A stretch of DNA of 64,000 nt from Plasmodiophora brassicae (taxonomy: Eukaryota > Endomyxa > Phytomyxea > Plasmodiophorida > Plasmodiophoridae), in NCBI GenBank assembly GCA_039704465.1, contig JASFAU010000005.1, positions 434,001 to 498,000 on the forward strand. The letters are read 5' to 3'. The notes under the pieces were generated by a model. It searched no databases, was not told the origin of the DNA, and saw only the letters and a program-made list of their open reading frames with translations. Shown here one piece after another: positions 42,687-53,374 of this stretch. The position numbers and the translations under genes were made by a program. Within the stretch, counting starts at the first letter, position 1. Each line of letters opens with the position of its first letter.

Positions 42687-44247
42687 TTATTGGCCGGTCG
42701 TCTTGAACTGGGACGCATAGTCCATGGCGCCATTCCACGACCCGAACTTGGTCTCGAACGCGACCCATTTGGCGGGATCCGCCAACGCCTCGACAGCATC
42801 GTCCACGACGCTCATGGTCGACCTCAGGCACTTCTTCTCGCTGAGACGCGCCCTAACCGCGTTCAGCTGGTTCGCCGTCAGCGCGGCAGCGCCATGCTGC
42901 AGCATGGCTTCGTCCGCCTCGATGTCGGTATCGAACCCGCTCATCGCCGCCGCCGCAGCGTCCTTAACAGCACTCAGCGCCGACTTCTCTTTCTCGAGGT
43001 CGCCGGACTCTCCCTGTCGGACGCGGTCGATACAGTCGAACACGGTCTCGTGGGCGGCGTCGCCGGCGCCAAACTCGATCTTGCAATCGCCCGCGTCCGC
43101 CACCTCGACCATGCACGATGTCACCTGCGTGTCGTCGGGCGACGTGAACCCGAACCCGAACAGGCGATCCGCATGACTGGGACGCGCGTCAGCCACGATA
43201 ACAATGAGGTATAGGGCGCCGCCCCACCGACCTGGAGCTGTGGTAGAAGCTGAAGACGGGCGTCTCCGCGGGAATGTCTGTCGTGGCGATGACGCGAACC
43301 GTGTCCGTCTCGTCGTCGTAGTTGACGATGACGGACGCCTTGGCGTCGTGGTTGATCATGTCGATGAACGGCATCAGGACGTTGGTGACGGTTCCGTCAC
43401 CGAGGCGAAGGCCCCAGACGCGACCTGGGGGCAACCATCAGAAGCGCTGTCATGGTGGGAACGCTACGTGCAGGTACCAGCAGCAACGGTCCACATGGTC
43501 TTGTACTGTTCGAACGTGATTTCGGGGATGATGGGGAACACGAATTGGAATTGGTCGGCGAGGTTCTCGGCCAGCTGCTTCGTCATCCTGGTGAGCATCG
43601 ACCCCTTCAACCACGACATGTCGTCGTCGTCCCAGAACAGGGGCGACGGCACCGATGTGGGCAGCAGGTCAATGTACGGCATCCATTCGGGCGTGTTCAG
43701 GTTCGCCAGCAGGAACATCGTGAACGCCACTGCGAAGACGTCAGGCCAATGCGTTTCTACTTATGCAGGGTGGATCCTTACTGGTCTCGTCCATGTCGGG
43801 CGTTTCCTGGAGCAACGGACCGACCACCGGGTCGTCGACAAGGCGCTGCTTGCCGATCACGAGCAGCATGGGGAGCTTGACGAGGACGTCGTTCTGTTGG
43901 ACGGGTCGTGTGCTCTGCAGGAGGTGACCGCCGTTGCCATCGTGGGCAATTTCGACGCCGTCGACGGTGGCGCCGTTGATCGTGAGCCACTCCATGAGGT
44001 CGGCGATGTTGTCGTCGTCGTCGGGTGATGTTGTCGTCGGTGCCGGCAGCGACAAGTTGGCCTGGAAGAACATGGCGATCAGGGCGACGATCAGGCAGAC
44101 GATGATGCCTGTGACGCCGGTGAGCACGTTCTCCTTCCAAGAGAATGCCACCTGCTTCGTCATCACTTTGTCCACGTCATCGACGCCGCTCTTGCCGGGC
44201 GCCGTCTTCTTCTTGTCGAGGAGCACCTCGCTCTTCGGGTCAGCCAT
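42687..44247 (-). CDS. SET-domain protein methyltransferase-like, with N-terminal membrane anchor
   Basis: Four exons: 43782-44247, 43478-43729, 43232-43424 and 42687-43176. Introns are 52, 53 and 55 nt; the product is 466 aa. Residues about 38-62 are a strong transmembrane helix (VLTGVTGIIVCLIVALIAMF) after a short charged N-terminus, so the rest should face one side of a membrane. The SET domain of SETD3/Rubisco-LSMT type follows: LMEWLTINGATVDGVEIA, PYIDLLPTSVPSPLFWDDDD, MSWLKGSML, and the catalytic-core block VLMPFIDMINHDA (usual NHxxxA). Then comes a beta strand with FSFYHSSS where YG is often seen. The C-terminal 150 aa would be the substrate-binding helical domain. Family members methylate non-histone Lys or His. 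The F-Y in FSFY may stand in for the catalytic Tyr. Confidence 0.85.
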
Positions 44248-44593
44248 ACCTCTGTGCGCGCGCAGTCTCTTCCCCGAACGCCCGAACGTTTAGTTGGTGT
44301 GAACTCTGAACCCAACACTGGCAGAGTGTCGGCACTGGCCAGCGGTCTCAGTGTGGCGGTGCCTCTAGCCAAACACGTAGTCACTGGTGGACCCGCTGAC
44401 GGAACCGTATCTGGCACGATACACAGTAGAGAGATACCCGTCATCCCCAGGTCCTGCGTTATCGTAGAGCGAGAAGGGCGTCTGCGTCGGACACCTGAAT
44501 GCCACGCAGGCGCCAGTGAGGGAGACGCTGCCGATCGAATGCGACATTGGCGGATGGACAGGTGTGCAGTTCGGACTGCGTGGGCGACCGGCG
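44248..44593. other. divergent promoter region of SET gene and eIF2D
   Basis: About 350 bp between the two start codons. No RNA gene, repeat or obvious motif is visible. Confidence 0.5.
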
Positions 44594-46671
44594 ATGTTCA
44601 AGAAGGACGTCAGCGTCAGGAATGAGGCGCCGCTCAGCGGCTCCCGGTACCGCGCCCTGCGACAGAAGCTGGCCACCACGTATGCGCGCATGTCCAGCGC
44701 GGACTGGGAGACATTGCTGCCGCCCAAATCCACCATGTTCGTGGAGAAGACGACCGTCCACCACGTCGTCGTCTATCGCATCGAGCGCAACCCCGTCTTC
44801 TTCGACGTCAACGGCCACGGGGACGTCGTCCTGCCGACCGTGTACACCCTGTATGCGTGGAGCGCGTCACCTGCGCGCCGTACGCTTCCTGCTGAACGCG
44901 TTGCGACAGGTGGATGTTCCCTGAGATGCTTCCCCGGATCGTTGTACCGCCCGCTGTGTACTCGCACCTGCTGTCGGGTGCGGACGTTATGTTGCCTGGT
45001 GTCCTGCACGGGTCTGACCTGCAAGGCGCGACCATCGGCGACGCCAGAGCCGTCTACGTGGCTGGCAATGACGCGGCAATCGGTGCGCCTGACCCCCTTG
45101 CCGTGTTACTTACTGCGTCTAACGCCTCGTGTTCAGCCGTCGGCACGATTCTATTGGACGACAGGGGCATCCAGGCGGCTGCTGGCAGAGGGAAGTGCTT
45201 GCGCACGTGCCATGTGTACGGGGACGGCCTGTGGCGGCATGGGGACCGATCCGTCCCCAACGACGGCTTCGTGTCCGATGCGGTCGCACCGCTCACGACT
45301 GCTGTGGAAGAAGAGCCTGACATTGTTGAAGCGTTCAACGACATGCTGCTGGACGTCGATGATACCGTTGCTCCCGACGAGCCTGAGGCGGAGACGGTTG
45401 ATATGATTGAGGATATGAAGTCGGCTCTGGAAGCCGCCGCGCGTCACGCTCTGACCGGGTTGGACAACGGGTCGCTTCCGGTTTCGCTGGCCGATATCCA
45501 GCAACTAATTCTCGACCGGGACGACCGCCTGGACGTGAAGCAGACGCCGTACCGGACCTGGGACATGCTGTTCAAAGCGTTCGCGCGACGTGGCCTTATG
45601 AAATGCAAAGACGTCCGCGGCGAACCGTCTATCGTGTCCATTAACCATCAGCACCAGGACCTGAAAACCACGGTGGACGATGAGCCAGAAGACGTCGACA
45701 ACGGGGACGACGCCGGCGAGCTCGAGAACGCGATCGACGAGGCACTCCTCAGAGCGTTGGCCACCCGAGTCACTGCAGGCGACCTTCCCCTGACCGCGTC
45801 GGCGCTGACAGAGCACATGCGGGCGTGCTGGACGGGGGCGGGCGATCTGCAGATCAAATCGTCGCGTTACAAGACGTTCCCGAAGCTGTTCAAGGCGTTC
45901 GCCAAGCGCGGCCTGATCAAGGTCAAGGACCAGAAATCGTCGCTGGCGATTACGTCGGTGAACGCCTCGCACCCGGACATCGTCCGGTTCACGGCATCGT
46001 CATCGCAGGAGGCGAACGCGGCACCCGCGCGTCGTCAACAACGTCGTGATGACCTGAGCAAGATCCGCGTCGTTACCATGTTCGAGCCGACGAAACGGAT
46101 CCGGTTCCTGTTCGGGGCGGCGCCGTCTCGGAACCTGGTCACCATGGGCGACGCTCGCGGTCGACTCATGCGGTACCTCGACGAGGAAGGCCTGCGGGAC
46201 GATGGCGGGCAGGCGCGCTTGAACCCGGTCCTGGCCGATGCGCTGTGGCACGGTGTCGCTGACGCCGAGTGCCCGTCCGTCGTCCCGATGAAAACGCTGT
46301 TCGAACATTTCGAGCGGCAGCTGACGATGCACACGGCCATTGATCTCGGCGACGGCGTTCAGCCCAAGTTCAAGAAAGGGCAGCCGCCGACGATCGAGGT
46401 GCTCGTCGAGCGCGCCGGGTCGAACCGGCTGCGAACGCGGGTGAAGAACCTGGAACCGTTCGGCATCGACCCGGGCGACATGGCGCGCTCCGGGCAGAAA
46501 CTGTTCGCCACGTCCACGACCGTCAAACCGGTCGCCGGGAAGGCGTCCCCGGCCGCGTCCGAGGTCCTCATCCAGGGACGCGTCGACAAGGAGGTCTGCG
46601 CCTACCTGAAAGACGTGCTCCGCGTCCCTGCCAACCTGGTCACCGTCGTCCGGAAGGATGTGAAATCATGA
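44594..46671 (+). CDS. EIF2D: eIF2D (ligatin)-like translation factor with duplicated middle domain
   Basis: Two exons, 44594-44865 and 44910-46671, with a 44-nt intron; 677 aa, about 90 longer than the human protein. The N-terminus MFKKDVSVRNEAPLSGSRYR and NPVFFDVNGHGDVVLPTVYT are the DUF1947 region. The PUA domain follows (LLSGADVMLPGV, KCLRTCHVYGDGLWRHGDRS). The middle winged-helix domain occurs twice, residues about 258-342 and 360-448; each has a pattern like YRTWDMLFKAFARRGLMKCK / YKTFPKLFKAFAKRGLIKVK. A SWIB/MDM2-like region (MRYLDEEGLRDDG...WHGVADAE) and SUI1 domain (RLRTRVKNLEPFGIDP, LIQGRVDKEVCAYLKDVL) complete it. eIF2D delivers or removes tRNA at the 40S P site during noncanonical initiation and recycling. 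The duplication is the unusual feature. Confidence 0.9.
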
Positions 46672-46860
46672 ACGCCCGGCACCGGTTACGCAGCGTGGCC
46701 CATGACTGGCGCAAGTTCTGGCGGTCGCACCTTGTTGAGCTGCAGTCGCGCACTTCGCAGTTTCTCTGTTGCGTGGGGCGGGCCGCCTTGTTTCTATGGT
46801 TAGGCGCCCCTGCGGTAGTCGATCGACGCGATCGATAAGAGGTACTACTGCTAGGCGGAG

Positions 46861-47625
46861 ATGGCGCCAGGGAGCCGTGGCGATGGGTCCAAAGCCGCCA
46901 TCGCGGCGCTCCGTGCGCTTCAGGCGCGCCTGGAAGAGCTGGAGGCCGACAGGGAACGCGCGTTCGAACGCACGCGCGACGCCCAGCAGTCGACGTCGAG
47001 TGAGCTGGTGGCGCTGCGCGACAAGTACGAGCGGAACGTGGAGGACCTGCAAGCGGAGCTCGACGCGTGCCGGAGGCGACTGGAGGCGGAGCGTCGAGCG
47101 CACGCGAAACAGATCTCTGAGCTTCGCGAGCAGATCGTGCGGATGGCACGGGACACGCAACAGGCGACCGACGCACTGGACGTCGCCAATGAGAAGCTCA
47201 GCCGGGTGCGCGTCGACGTGACGACAATGACGGAGGCGGCGCCACGACCCTGGACCGCGAGGAGCCGATTGTCCAAAGCCAAGACGCGCCGAGCCAAGGC
47301 GGCGCGTCCGTCGGTGCCGTTCATCCCGGGCGGGGCGCGTTCGAAATCGCATTCGCTGACGGCGACGGTGCAGTCGGCGCTGGCGACGGCGTCGAAGAAG
47401 GGGACGACGGATGAGGAAACGGCCAGGAAGCTGTCGGACCTGCTGGCGTCGGTCGACCTGGCCATGTCGCAGCTGAACCGGGCCGTGCAGAGGCGGATCG
47501 ACAAGGCGCGCCGACGCAGCCGTTCGCCCGACGCGCAACGCTCGTACGAGAACAAGGTCAGGATGCTGTCCATCCTCCGGCAGTACAAAGCCGACGTGTT
47601 CGGCGAGGAGCAACCTTGTCTATGA
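46861..47625 (+). CDS. coiled-coil protein with CEP57-like microtubule-binding segment
   Basis: A single exon of 254 aa. Residues about 10-130 are a continuous coiled coil (IAALRALQARLEELEADRE ... VANEKLSRVRVDV). Then PSVPFIPGGARSKSHSLTA with TVQSALA resembles the CEP57 C-terminal block (PFvxG..sxSHsv.aNVQ.vL). A helical end has a basic patch (RRIDKARRRSRSP) and the final YENKVRMLSILRQYKADVFG. CEP57 family proteins sit at centrosomes and bind microtubules. The match is to one short block only, so this is a moderate call. It converges with the chitinase gene, 35 bp apart. Confidence 0.5.
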   Translation: MAPGSRGDGSKAAIAALRALQARLEELEADRERAFERTRDAQQSTSSELVALRDKYERNVEDLQAELDACRRRLEAERRAHAKQISELREQIVRMARDTQQATDALDVANEKLSRVRVDVTTMTEAAPRPWTARSRLSKAKTRRAKAARPSVPFIPGGARSKSHSLTATVQSALATASKKGTTDEETARKLSDLLASVDLAMSQLNRAVQRRIDKARRRSRSPDAQRSYENKVRMLSILRQYKADVFGEEQPCL

Positions 47626-47660
47626 AGTCGGGCAGCGTTTTATAACGATGATTCCCTGGA

Positions 47661-49515
47661 TCAGATCGACAGGCCCCGCCGGATGATGTTCGTCAGCGGG
47701 TACGTCCCCTTGGTGTCGCAGTTGACGGTCCAGATGAAGATGCCTTTGAGGCCGTGTCCCTATGCGGCACGTGAGCAACGGCGGCGTGACGTTGACATCG
47801 GGGCCGGACCCTCAGCCAGTGGACTTGTGCGGCGACGTCGTCAGCGCTATCGTACGTGTACAGGACGCCGCCGCGGCAGAAGTACGAGGTGGCAGTGTTC
47901 GCGTCGTGGTACTCGACCAGGTTGGCATCGGTGGCTAGCGCGTCCACCACCTCGCTGTACAGGAGCTCCTCGGTGAAGCCGAGTGCCGCTTGCCCATAGG
48001 CACACGTCGATCCAGGCGCGAGCTTGAACGCTGGTGGCGCAGACAGCGGTCAGCGGACGGCCGACGACACCCATCGGGCACCGACGCCGACCTTTGGCGA
48101 ACAGGCCGAGGCCGGCGACGATCTTGTCGGCGGGCACCATGTCGAACTGGAACAACGACTCCTGGATGTCACCTGCGGCAGGACACGCCAATCAGCAGGA
48201 AGGAACCGCCGATCCGAGAGAGAGCAGCAGCAGCAGCAGCAGGCGTACCGGCGATGCGGTTGTTGTACAGAGCGGAATGGGGCGCCGTCGTCGTCGAGAT
48301 GCTGTAGTGAAGTTCATCTGGCGGCCAGTGATCAGCGTCGCAAACGGGAGAGCAGATGGGCGCGCGCATGCCCATACAAAGCATGATGTTGATCCAGTCG
48401 ACGTGGTTGTGCAGCCTGGCCAGGTCGTACCCGTATGCAATCAGCCTGTTCGCATCGCTGTCAGCAGACGCCGCAACGATGCCTGGGGAACCCGCCGGGG
48501 TACGATGGCGATGGGATCAGCGCCAGCGTGCACAGCATCCTGGGGTTGCCCGCACGCTCATCGGCGTCCAGCGCTTCGTGGATCTCGGCCAGCAGCATCA
48601 CGAAGTTCGCCTTGTCGTCCGGCAGCCCTCCGAGCTTCGGGTCCCCCGGGAACTCCCCTGGGACATGCTCCCGTTAGCCCAAGCCGCCACGACGGCGGCG
48701 ACGAATGGGCGCCCACAGTCGATGTCGAACCCGTCGAAAGCGTGCAGGCGCACCCAGGCCATCAAGTTGGCGATGAACGTCGCCCGGTTCTCTCTCGTGG
48801 ACACCATCGTCGACAGGACGTTCTGCGTCGGCGACCCGGCCGCGTTCTGTGCCGGACCGCCGATCGAGAGGAGCACCTTGACGTCCGGGTTCTTCCTCTT
48901 GGCCTAGACAACGCCCCGATGTCTGACAAGCATGGGACGGTCGAGACCTCGCCGGTTTACCGATGTGATGATGCGACGGTACATGCCCTGCTCCGGGTTG
49001 GCCACGTTGACATCCACAGCGCTGTCGGGGAAGATCTGGAAGTTGGCATCGACCCGGGCGAACGTGTAAACGATGTGCGTTAGCAGATCGGCGGGGATGT
49101 CCTCGGGCGGGGTCACCGCCAGGAACGCCATCGACCAGTAGGCGAGCAGGACGCCACCGGTCGAACGGCTGACCACGTTCGCGACATGCGGGTCCGGCTT
49201 CGCGTCCAACACCAGTTCGCCTTCGACGTCGCTCAGGCGCGGGAACACGAATTGCCCGGGTGCACATTCCAACGTGCTACAGCACGACGACGTCATCAGC
49301 GGTCGGTCGGTAACGACGCGAGACGTACCATGCTCCACCACTGTTGCAGCAGAACCCAGGAGGGCAACCATACCCTGGAGGGCTAAACGCTGGCGTCAGT
49401 CGGCGCGGCACGTGTGTGACACCTCGTACCAGAGAAGGTCGCCGTTCAGTGGCAGGCGAGGCACCCTGCCCGCATCGGCCAGCCCGGCCACGAGTAACGC
49501 GGCGATAACCAGCAT
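47661..49515 (-). CDS. secreted GH18 chitinase-like protein with N-terminal Cys-rich module
   Basis: About ten exons: 49430-49515, 49329-49382, 48961-49276, 48717-48903, 48504-48657, 48378-48457, 48249-48317, then three more ending at 47,661. Introns are mostly 46-76 nt. A signal peptide (MLVIAALLVAGLADAG) is followed by a compact Cys-rich piece that only splicing assembles: LLCPPGYGCPPGFCCNSGGA then CTLECAPGQF, resembling a chitin-binding knottin. The GH18 barrel follows: LAYWSMAFL, DLLTHIVYTFARVD, KVLLSIGG, and the catalytic FDGFDIDWEFPGDP (DxxDxDxE intact, split by an intron after DID). Then come VDWINIMLYELHYS, DKIVAGLGLFAKAF, and the C-terminal GLKGIFIWTVNCDTKGTYPL. It should hydrolyse chitin or related glycans outside the cell, or remodel a chitinous wall. 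It is head-to-head with the SUEL lectin. Confidence 0.88.
48223..48243. repeat. CAG trinucleotide run in a chitinase intron
   Basis: Six to seven AGC/CAG units lie inside the 76-nt intron 48173-48248 of the chitinase gene (read as CTG on the coding strand). This intron is the longest of those resolved in the gene, so the run may explain its extra length. Confidence 0.8.
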
Positions 49516-49865
49516 GGGACCGCCGCAAGGAACAAGTTCAAACCCAATGTGAAGTGGACCGCTGTGAACAGTGACGAAATCTGGCTGGCCCGCTGACCGA
49601 CTGTGCCTCGTCCAGGAAATATCTTCACAGCCGCCTGCCACGATGTGCAACGCTACCGGCAATTTCGGTTTCATACGCCCATATGGGGTCAGGGAAAGCT
49701 AAACGCGACACTGAGCGCCTGCTGTTGGAAGATCCACGCGTCACTGTACAGAAAGAACGGTCGACAGCGGCGTGACTCACGACTGTTCTGTTTCAGTTCG
49801 GCTTCCGCCGGCACAGCCCACCATGGCCGTGCTTCAAAGTTCAAACGCTGACGAAACCAGGAACC
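49516..49865. promoter_or_regulatory. shared divergent promoter of chitinase and SUEL lectin
   Basis: The 350 bp between the chitinase ATG (49,515, minus) and the lectin ATG (49,866, plus) must hold both promoters. I see no TATA box in a convincing place or other clear motif. Shared control is inferred from arrangement only. Confidence 0.4.
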
Positions 49866-50753
49866 ATGGTGACCGCGTCGTCTCGCCTTGCCGTTGTTGT
49901 CGCATTCCTGCTGGTCAGCGTGTACGCTGACGCTGACGTGGATGACGAGCTTCGCGACGAGGTCGACGAGGAGCTCGACCACGAGCGCCACCACCATCAC
50001 CCGCTGTCCAACAGGACAATGTCGTTCATGGTGAAAGAGGGCGACGAACGGGTCGTCGAGTGCCCCGGCGGGGAGTTCACCAAGCTGGTCTTCGCCGGGT
50101 ATGGCCGCCAAACCTACAGCAACGCCACTGGGAAGTTCGCCATCGACCCGAAGTACAACTGCAACTCGGAATCGTCGCGATGGGTCGTCGCCCAGCTGTG
50201 CCGCCAACGCTCCCGCTGTGCTCTGCATGCCACAAACAAGCATTTCGGCGACCCGTGTCAAGGCGTACCGAAGACGTTGGCCGTCTCCCTCGTCTGCACA
50301 AGCGCCGTCCCGACCCCGACCCAAGCCAGCGTCATGCGGCAGCAACAATCGCGATCGATAGCAAAGCAATCGCCTGGGACCGGAGAAGCACCCGCGAACG
50401 CCACGCAGGGGCCTGCGAGCAATGGGCCGAGTGGAAGCACGACAACGATGACGACGCCCCCGTCCACGCGAATGTTCACTTTGAAGGAGAACGAACAGCA
50501 GACGGTGTCGTGCGGGACGGGCGTGTTCAAGGAGGTCGTTTGGGCCGGGTACGGGCGCCAGGTCAGCGACTCGCAGAAGATGACGGCTGCTGTCGACCCG
50601 GCGTACAATTGCACAGCGGCCTTGTCGGCGGACGTGGTCAAGACGGCATGCGTTGGGAAGCCATCGTGTACGCTGACGGCCTCCAATGCTGTGTTCGGGG
50701 ACCCCTGCGTCGGTGTCGTCAAGACGCTCACTGCCGTGATGACATGCGCCTAG
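49866..50753 (+). CDS. secreted protein with two SUEL-type (rhamnose-binding) lectin domains
   Basis: A single exon of 295 aa. Signal peptide residues about 1-22 (SSRLAVVVAFLLVSVYA). A short acidic/His-rich linker (DELRDEVDEELDHERHHHHP) follows. Lectin domain 1 (about 64-146) has CPGGEFTKLVFAGYGRQ, YNCNSESSRWVVAQLCRQRS, FGDPCQGVPKTLAVSLVC. A Ser/Thr/Pro-rich spacer separates it from domain 2 (about 212-295), with CGTGVFKEVVWAGYGRQ, YNCTAAL, FGDPCVGVVKTLTAVMTC. Each domain has the YGR, DPC and K-T-L signatures and the eight-Cys-type spacing of galactose/rhamnose-binding lectins of the sea-urchin-egg class. The two domains are clearly duplicates of each other. Expected to bind sugars outside the cell or at the cell surface. 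It converges with the reductase gene. Confidence 0.92.
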   Translation: MVTASSRLAVVVAFLLVSVYADADVDDELRDEVDEELDHERHHHHPLSNRTMSFMVKEGDERVVECPGGEFTKLVFAGYGRQTYSNATGKFAIDPKYNCNSESSRWVVAQLCRQRSRCALHATNKHFGDPCQGVPKTLAVSLVCTSAVPTPTQASVMRQQQSRSIAKQSPGTGEAPANATQGPASNGPSGSTTTMTTPPSTRMFTLKENEQQTVSCGTGVFKEVVWAGYGRQVSDSQKMTAAVDPAYNCTAALSADVVKTACVGKPSCTLTASNAVFGDPCVGVVKTLTAVMTCA

Positions 50754-50827
50754 AAACAACCCGTTACCAACAAGTTCGAAGGATTGAATGACCAACCGTC
50801 GGTGTGTAGTGTATGTACAACGTCGAG

Positions 50828-53209
50828 CTAGCTCCAAATGTCTTGAACGTAGCGATGCTCGGCCATTAGGACGGACAGAAAGCGTTTGGCAGAGTCAGTG
50901 TCCATGCCGGCATGCCCGGCGAGAACGTCGACGACGAACGTGTTCTGGACGTCCTTCGCCATCTGGGCGCCGTCACCGCAGACGTATACGACGGCGTCTC
51001 GATCGATGATCATTTCCGCCATCAGTTTCGCGTGTTCGCGAAGCCGATGCGTCACGTAGACGACGTCTTCCGGATCGTCACGGGAGAATGCAGTGATCAG
51101 ATTAGACAGCGTTCCCTGAGAAGCACGTTAGGTCCATGCCGGAAGTACGGAAGTCGGCGTACATCGTCAACGAATTGCTCCAAGTCTTTCCTGTAGATAA
51201 AGTCGAGCTCACGATGACGACAGCCGAAGAAGAGATACGATTCGCCGCTGGTGCAGTGACTCCGCTCAACGTCGTCGACGGGTTCGTCGGGAATCGTGAT
51301 GTCGCATCCTCGCCAGAGTCCATGGCCTGATGAACGACGTTGCGCACGACGATGTTGAAGGAACCCTCGGAACGGAGCCACGCCAGTACCAGGCCCGATC
51401 ATGATTATAGGACGGTGCAGTGAATCCGGGAGCACGAACCATTGCGACCTGTAAACCCCGATCCAGTGAGATCTGGCAAAGCACTCAGGTTACGGAAAGT
51501 ACGCAAGCTACCTGCGAAGAAAGGCAGGGACGGCAACTCTAGGATGCCGATCGGAGGTAACTTTACATCCAGGAGGCAGCGAGGTTGAAACGTCTCCCAG
51601 CAGACCGGCCGCCAAGCAAAGGTCATGCATCCAAGACGAGCACAGACCGTCAGGAAGGACGGTGAAAGCGATATGCGCTCTACAAGGCTAGGGTCAGTTG
51701 GGCGGATCGACGCAACAAAGCAAAGATATACGAGGATGGGTGGCAGATTGGGGAGGACGAAATTGAGTAATAGCGAGGCTTCAGTGACGGAAGTTGATCC
51801 AGGAGAGAAACAATTGGTGGACGACACGATGGGAACTTCCTGAGAAGCGCGTCGAGAGAAAGCAACCGTTCAGCATCGTCAAGCCTACCTTACCCTGATA
51901 AGACATCCAATTGAAACGCTACGTCTGTGAACTTACCTGAGAATAGCATCGCGTTCGTCTTGCACCGAGCAATGCGCGGCAAGCATTTTGATGAACGATT
52001 TCTTGAGGGGTGACCTCAGATCACAGCAGTACAGCAATACATCACGAATCGAGCATGGGGACGGAAGATGTGAGCGCTGTTTTGACTCAATTTTAAACAC
52101 GCGGCTGCCGTCTCCAAGACCAAGCTGTTCCAGCACTGTGTCGACGGCCTGATACTACGTTAGATGTGTCTGATAACGCAAGAGCAGACAAGAGACCTTC
52201 GGCGAATTGGGACAGTAGATACCAAGAACATCCCCTGGATTGTAGGAGAGCCCGCGATATTCGTTAGGGATCGAAAGCTCACAATGGAGAACCTGGCGTA
52301 GGAAATGTAAGAGCAAGCTCGCTGAAAGATGAAGATCATTACCGTCTTCTTCGATGACGGGGCTGTCAAGTATTCGGCATGACATATCTCGGACCAGAAT
52401 GGGGATTCTGGTGTGTACCCTCGTAACAGGAGTTCGGTTTCGTCGACACGCCAGCGCCACAATGATCCTTCTTTAAGATAGTCGGTCGAGTCATCGGCCC
52501 AAGACAGCACCAATTCAGGTTGTGCATTCGCTCGTCGTTTTGCTAGCAGCAGCTTCGCCTTCGATTTCGGTGACGGTTCCGTCGAGGGCGGTACGATGGT
52601 GTCATGGGGTGCCAGCTGTGCTGCAGGCGGCGAAATTGCAACACCCTCGTTGTTTAAAAGCGCACGACAGGCTTCCACAACTAGCCGAACGTAAGGCTCG
52701 ACTGTCTTCTCAAGGCCAGTAGCCTCGTCTGCAAACGCGGACGGCACGAAGCGGATGGCCCCGATCGCATCCAGACGAGCATCAATGGTTTTGCCACAGT
52801 TGCAGAACTGGTCATAATTGCTGTCACCAAGTCCTAGCACTGAGTACGACAGCTTTCCTGCTAGGGACGCCTTATGCCGTCTGAGTTTTCTCCAGAATTT
52901 GTGTGCGTTATCCGGCGCCTGCGTTTGAACAGATTAGATGGACTTAATCGATTATCCAAATCACGAACCTCGCCGTTCCCAGTGGTCGACGTGATGATAA
53001 CAATGACGCGCTCTTCAGAAAGCTGATTGATATCGTCACTGTGACTCTTCATCCTGACCAATGTCATCAGAACCCGACACAGAAACAATGCCGGATATGG
53101 GTCCGAACCAGTCATCCATTGACATCACTGCAACGCCGCCAACTTCGCTGCCGATGCGTCTGGCAATATCCTCGGCATTGCCCGTCTGCGATCCAAACAG
53201 GATAGACAT
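50828..53209 (-). CDS. MTRR: methionine synthase reductase-like diflavin reductase
   Basis: A multi-exon gene starting MSILFGSQTGNAEDIARRIG (FMN-binding flavodoxin P-loop). The flavodoxin domain continues with RVIVIITSTTGNGE and SYSVLGLGDSNYDQFCNCGK plus TIDARLDAIGA, the block typical of methionine synthase reductase. The connecting/FAD region has CELSIPNEYRGLSYNPGDVL, a helical insert, and RYYSISSSP (FAD-binding RxYS). The NADPH part has IIMIGPGTGVAPFRGFLQHR, SYLFFGCRHRELDFIYRKDL and AVVYVCGDGAQMAKDV, ending YVQDIWS, the penultimate aromatic that stacks on FAD. It would reactivate cobalamin-dependent methionine synthase. The alternative is another diflavin reductase (NDOR1 or P450 reductase), but no membrane anchor is visible. 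Exon boundaries were not all resolved. It is divergent from La with 165 bp between starts. Confidence 0.85.
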
Positions 53210-53374
53210 AATAATTGAACCGCTCAGATGGTGACGGCGTGACGACGTTATGGCGCCGCGTTACCGGCCAGGCACGGACTCCGTGGCGGCCTTCGCCGAA
53301 ACTCCGTCGCTGATCGGCGCAGCAGTCAATCGCCACGCGCTAGCCAGACTGCACTGTCGTCGAGCACTGCAGCC

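Noticed and set aside
46666..47613. A 315-codon minus-strand frame opposite the CEP57-like gene
   Set aside because: Arg/Leu/Val-rich shadow of a GC-rich coding region; the plus-strand coiled coil is the better gene.
48034..49083. A 349-codon plus-strand frame opposite the chitinase
   Set aside because: It is the antisense shadow of GC-rich GH18 exons whose motifs are clear on the minus strand.
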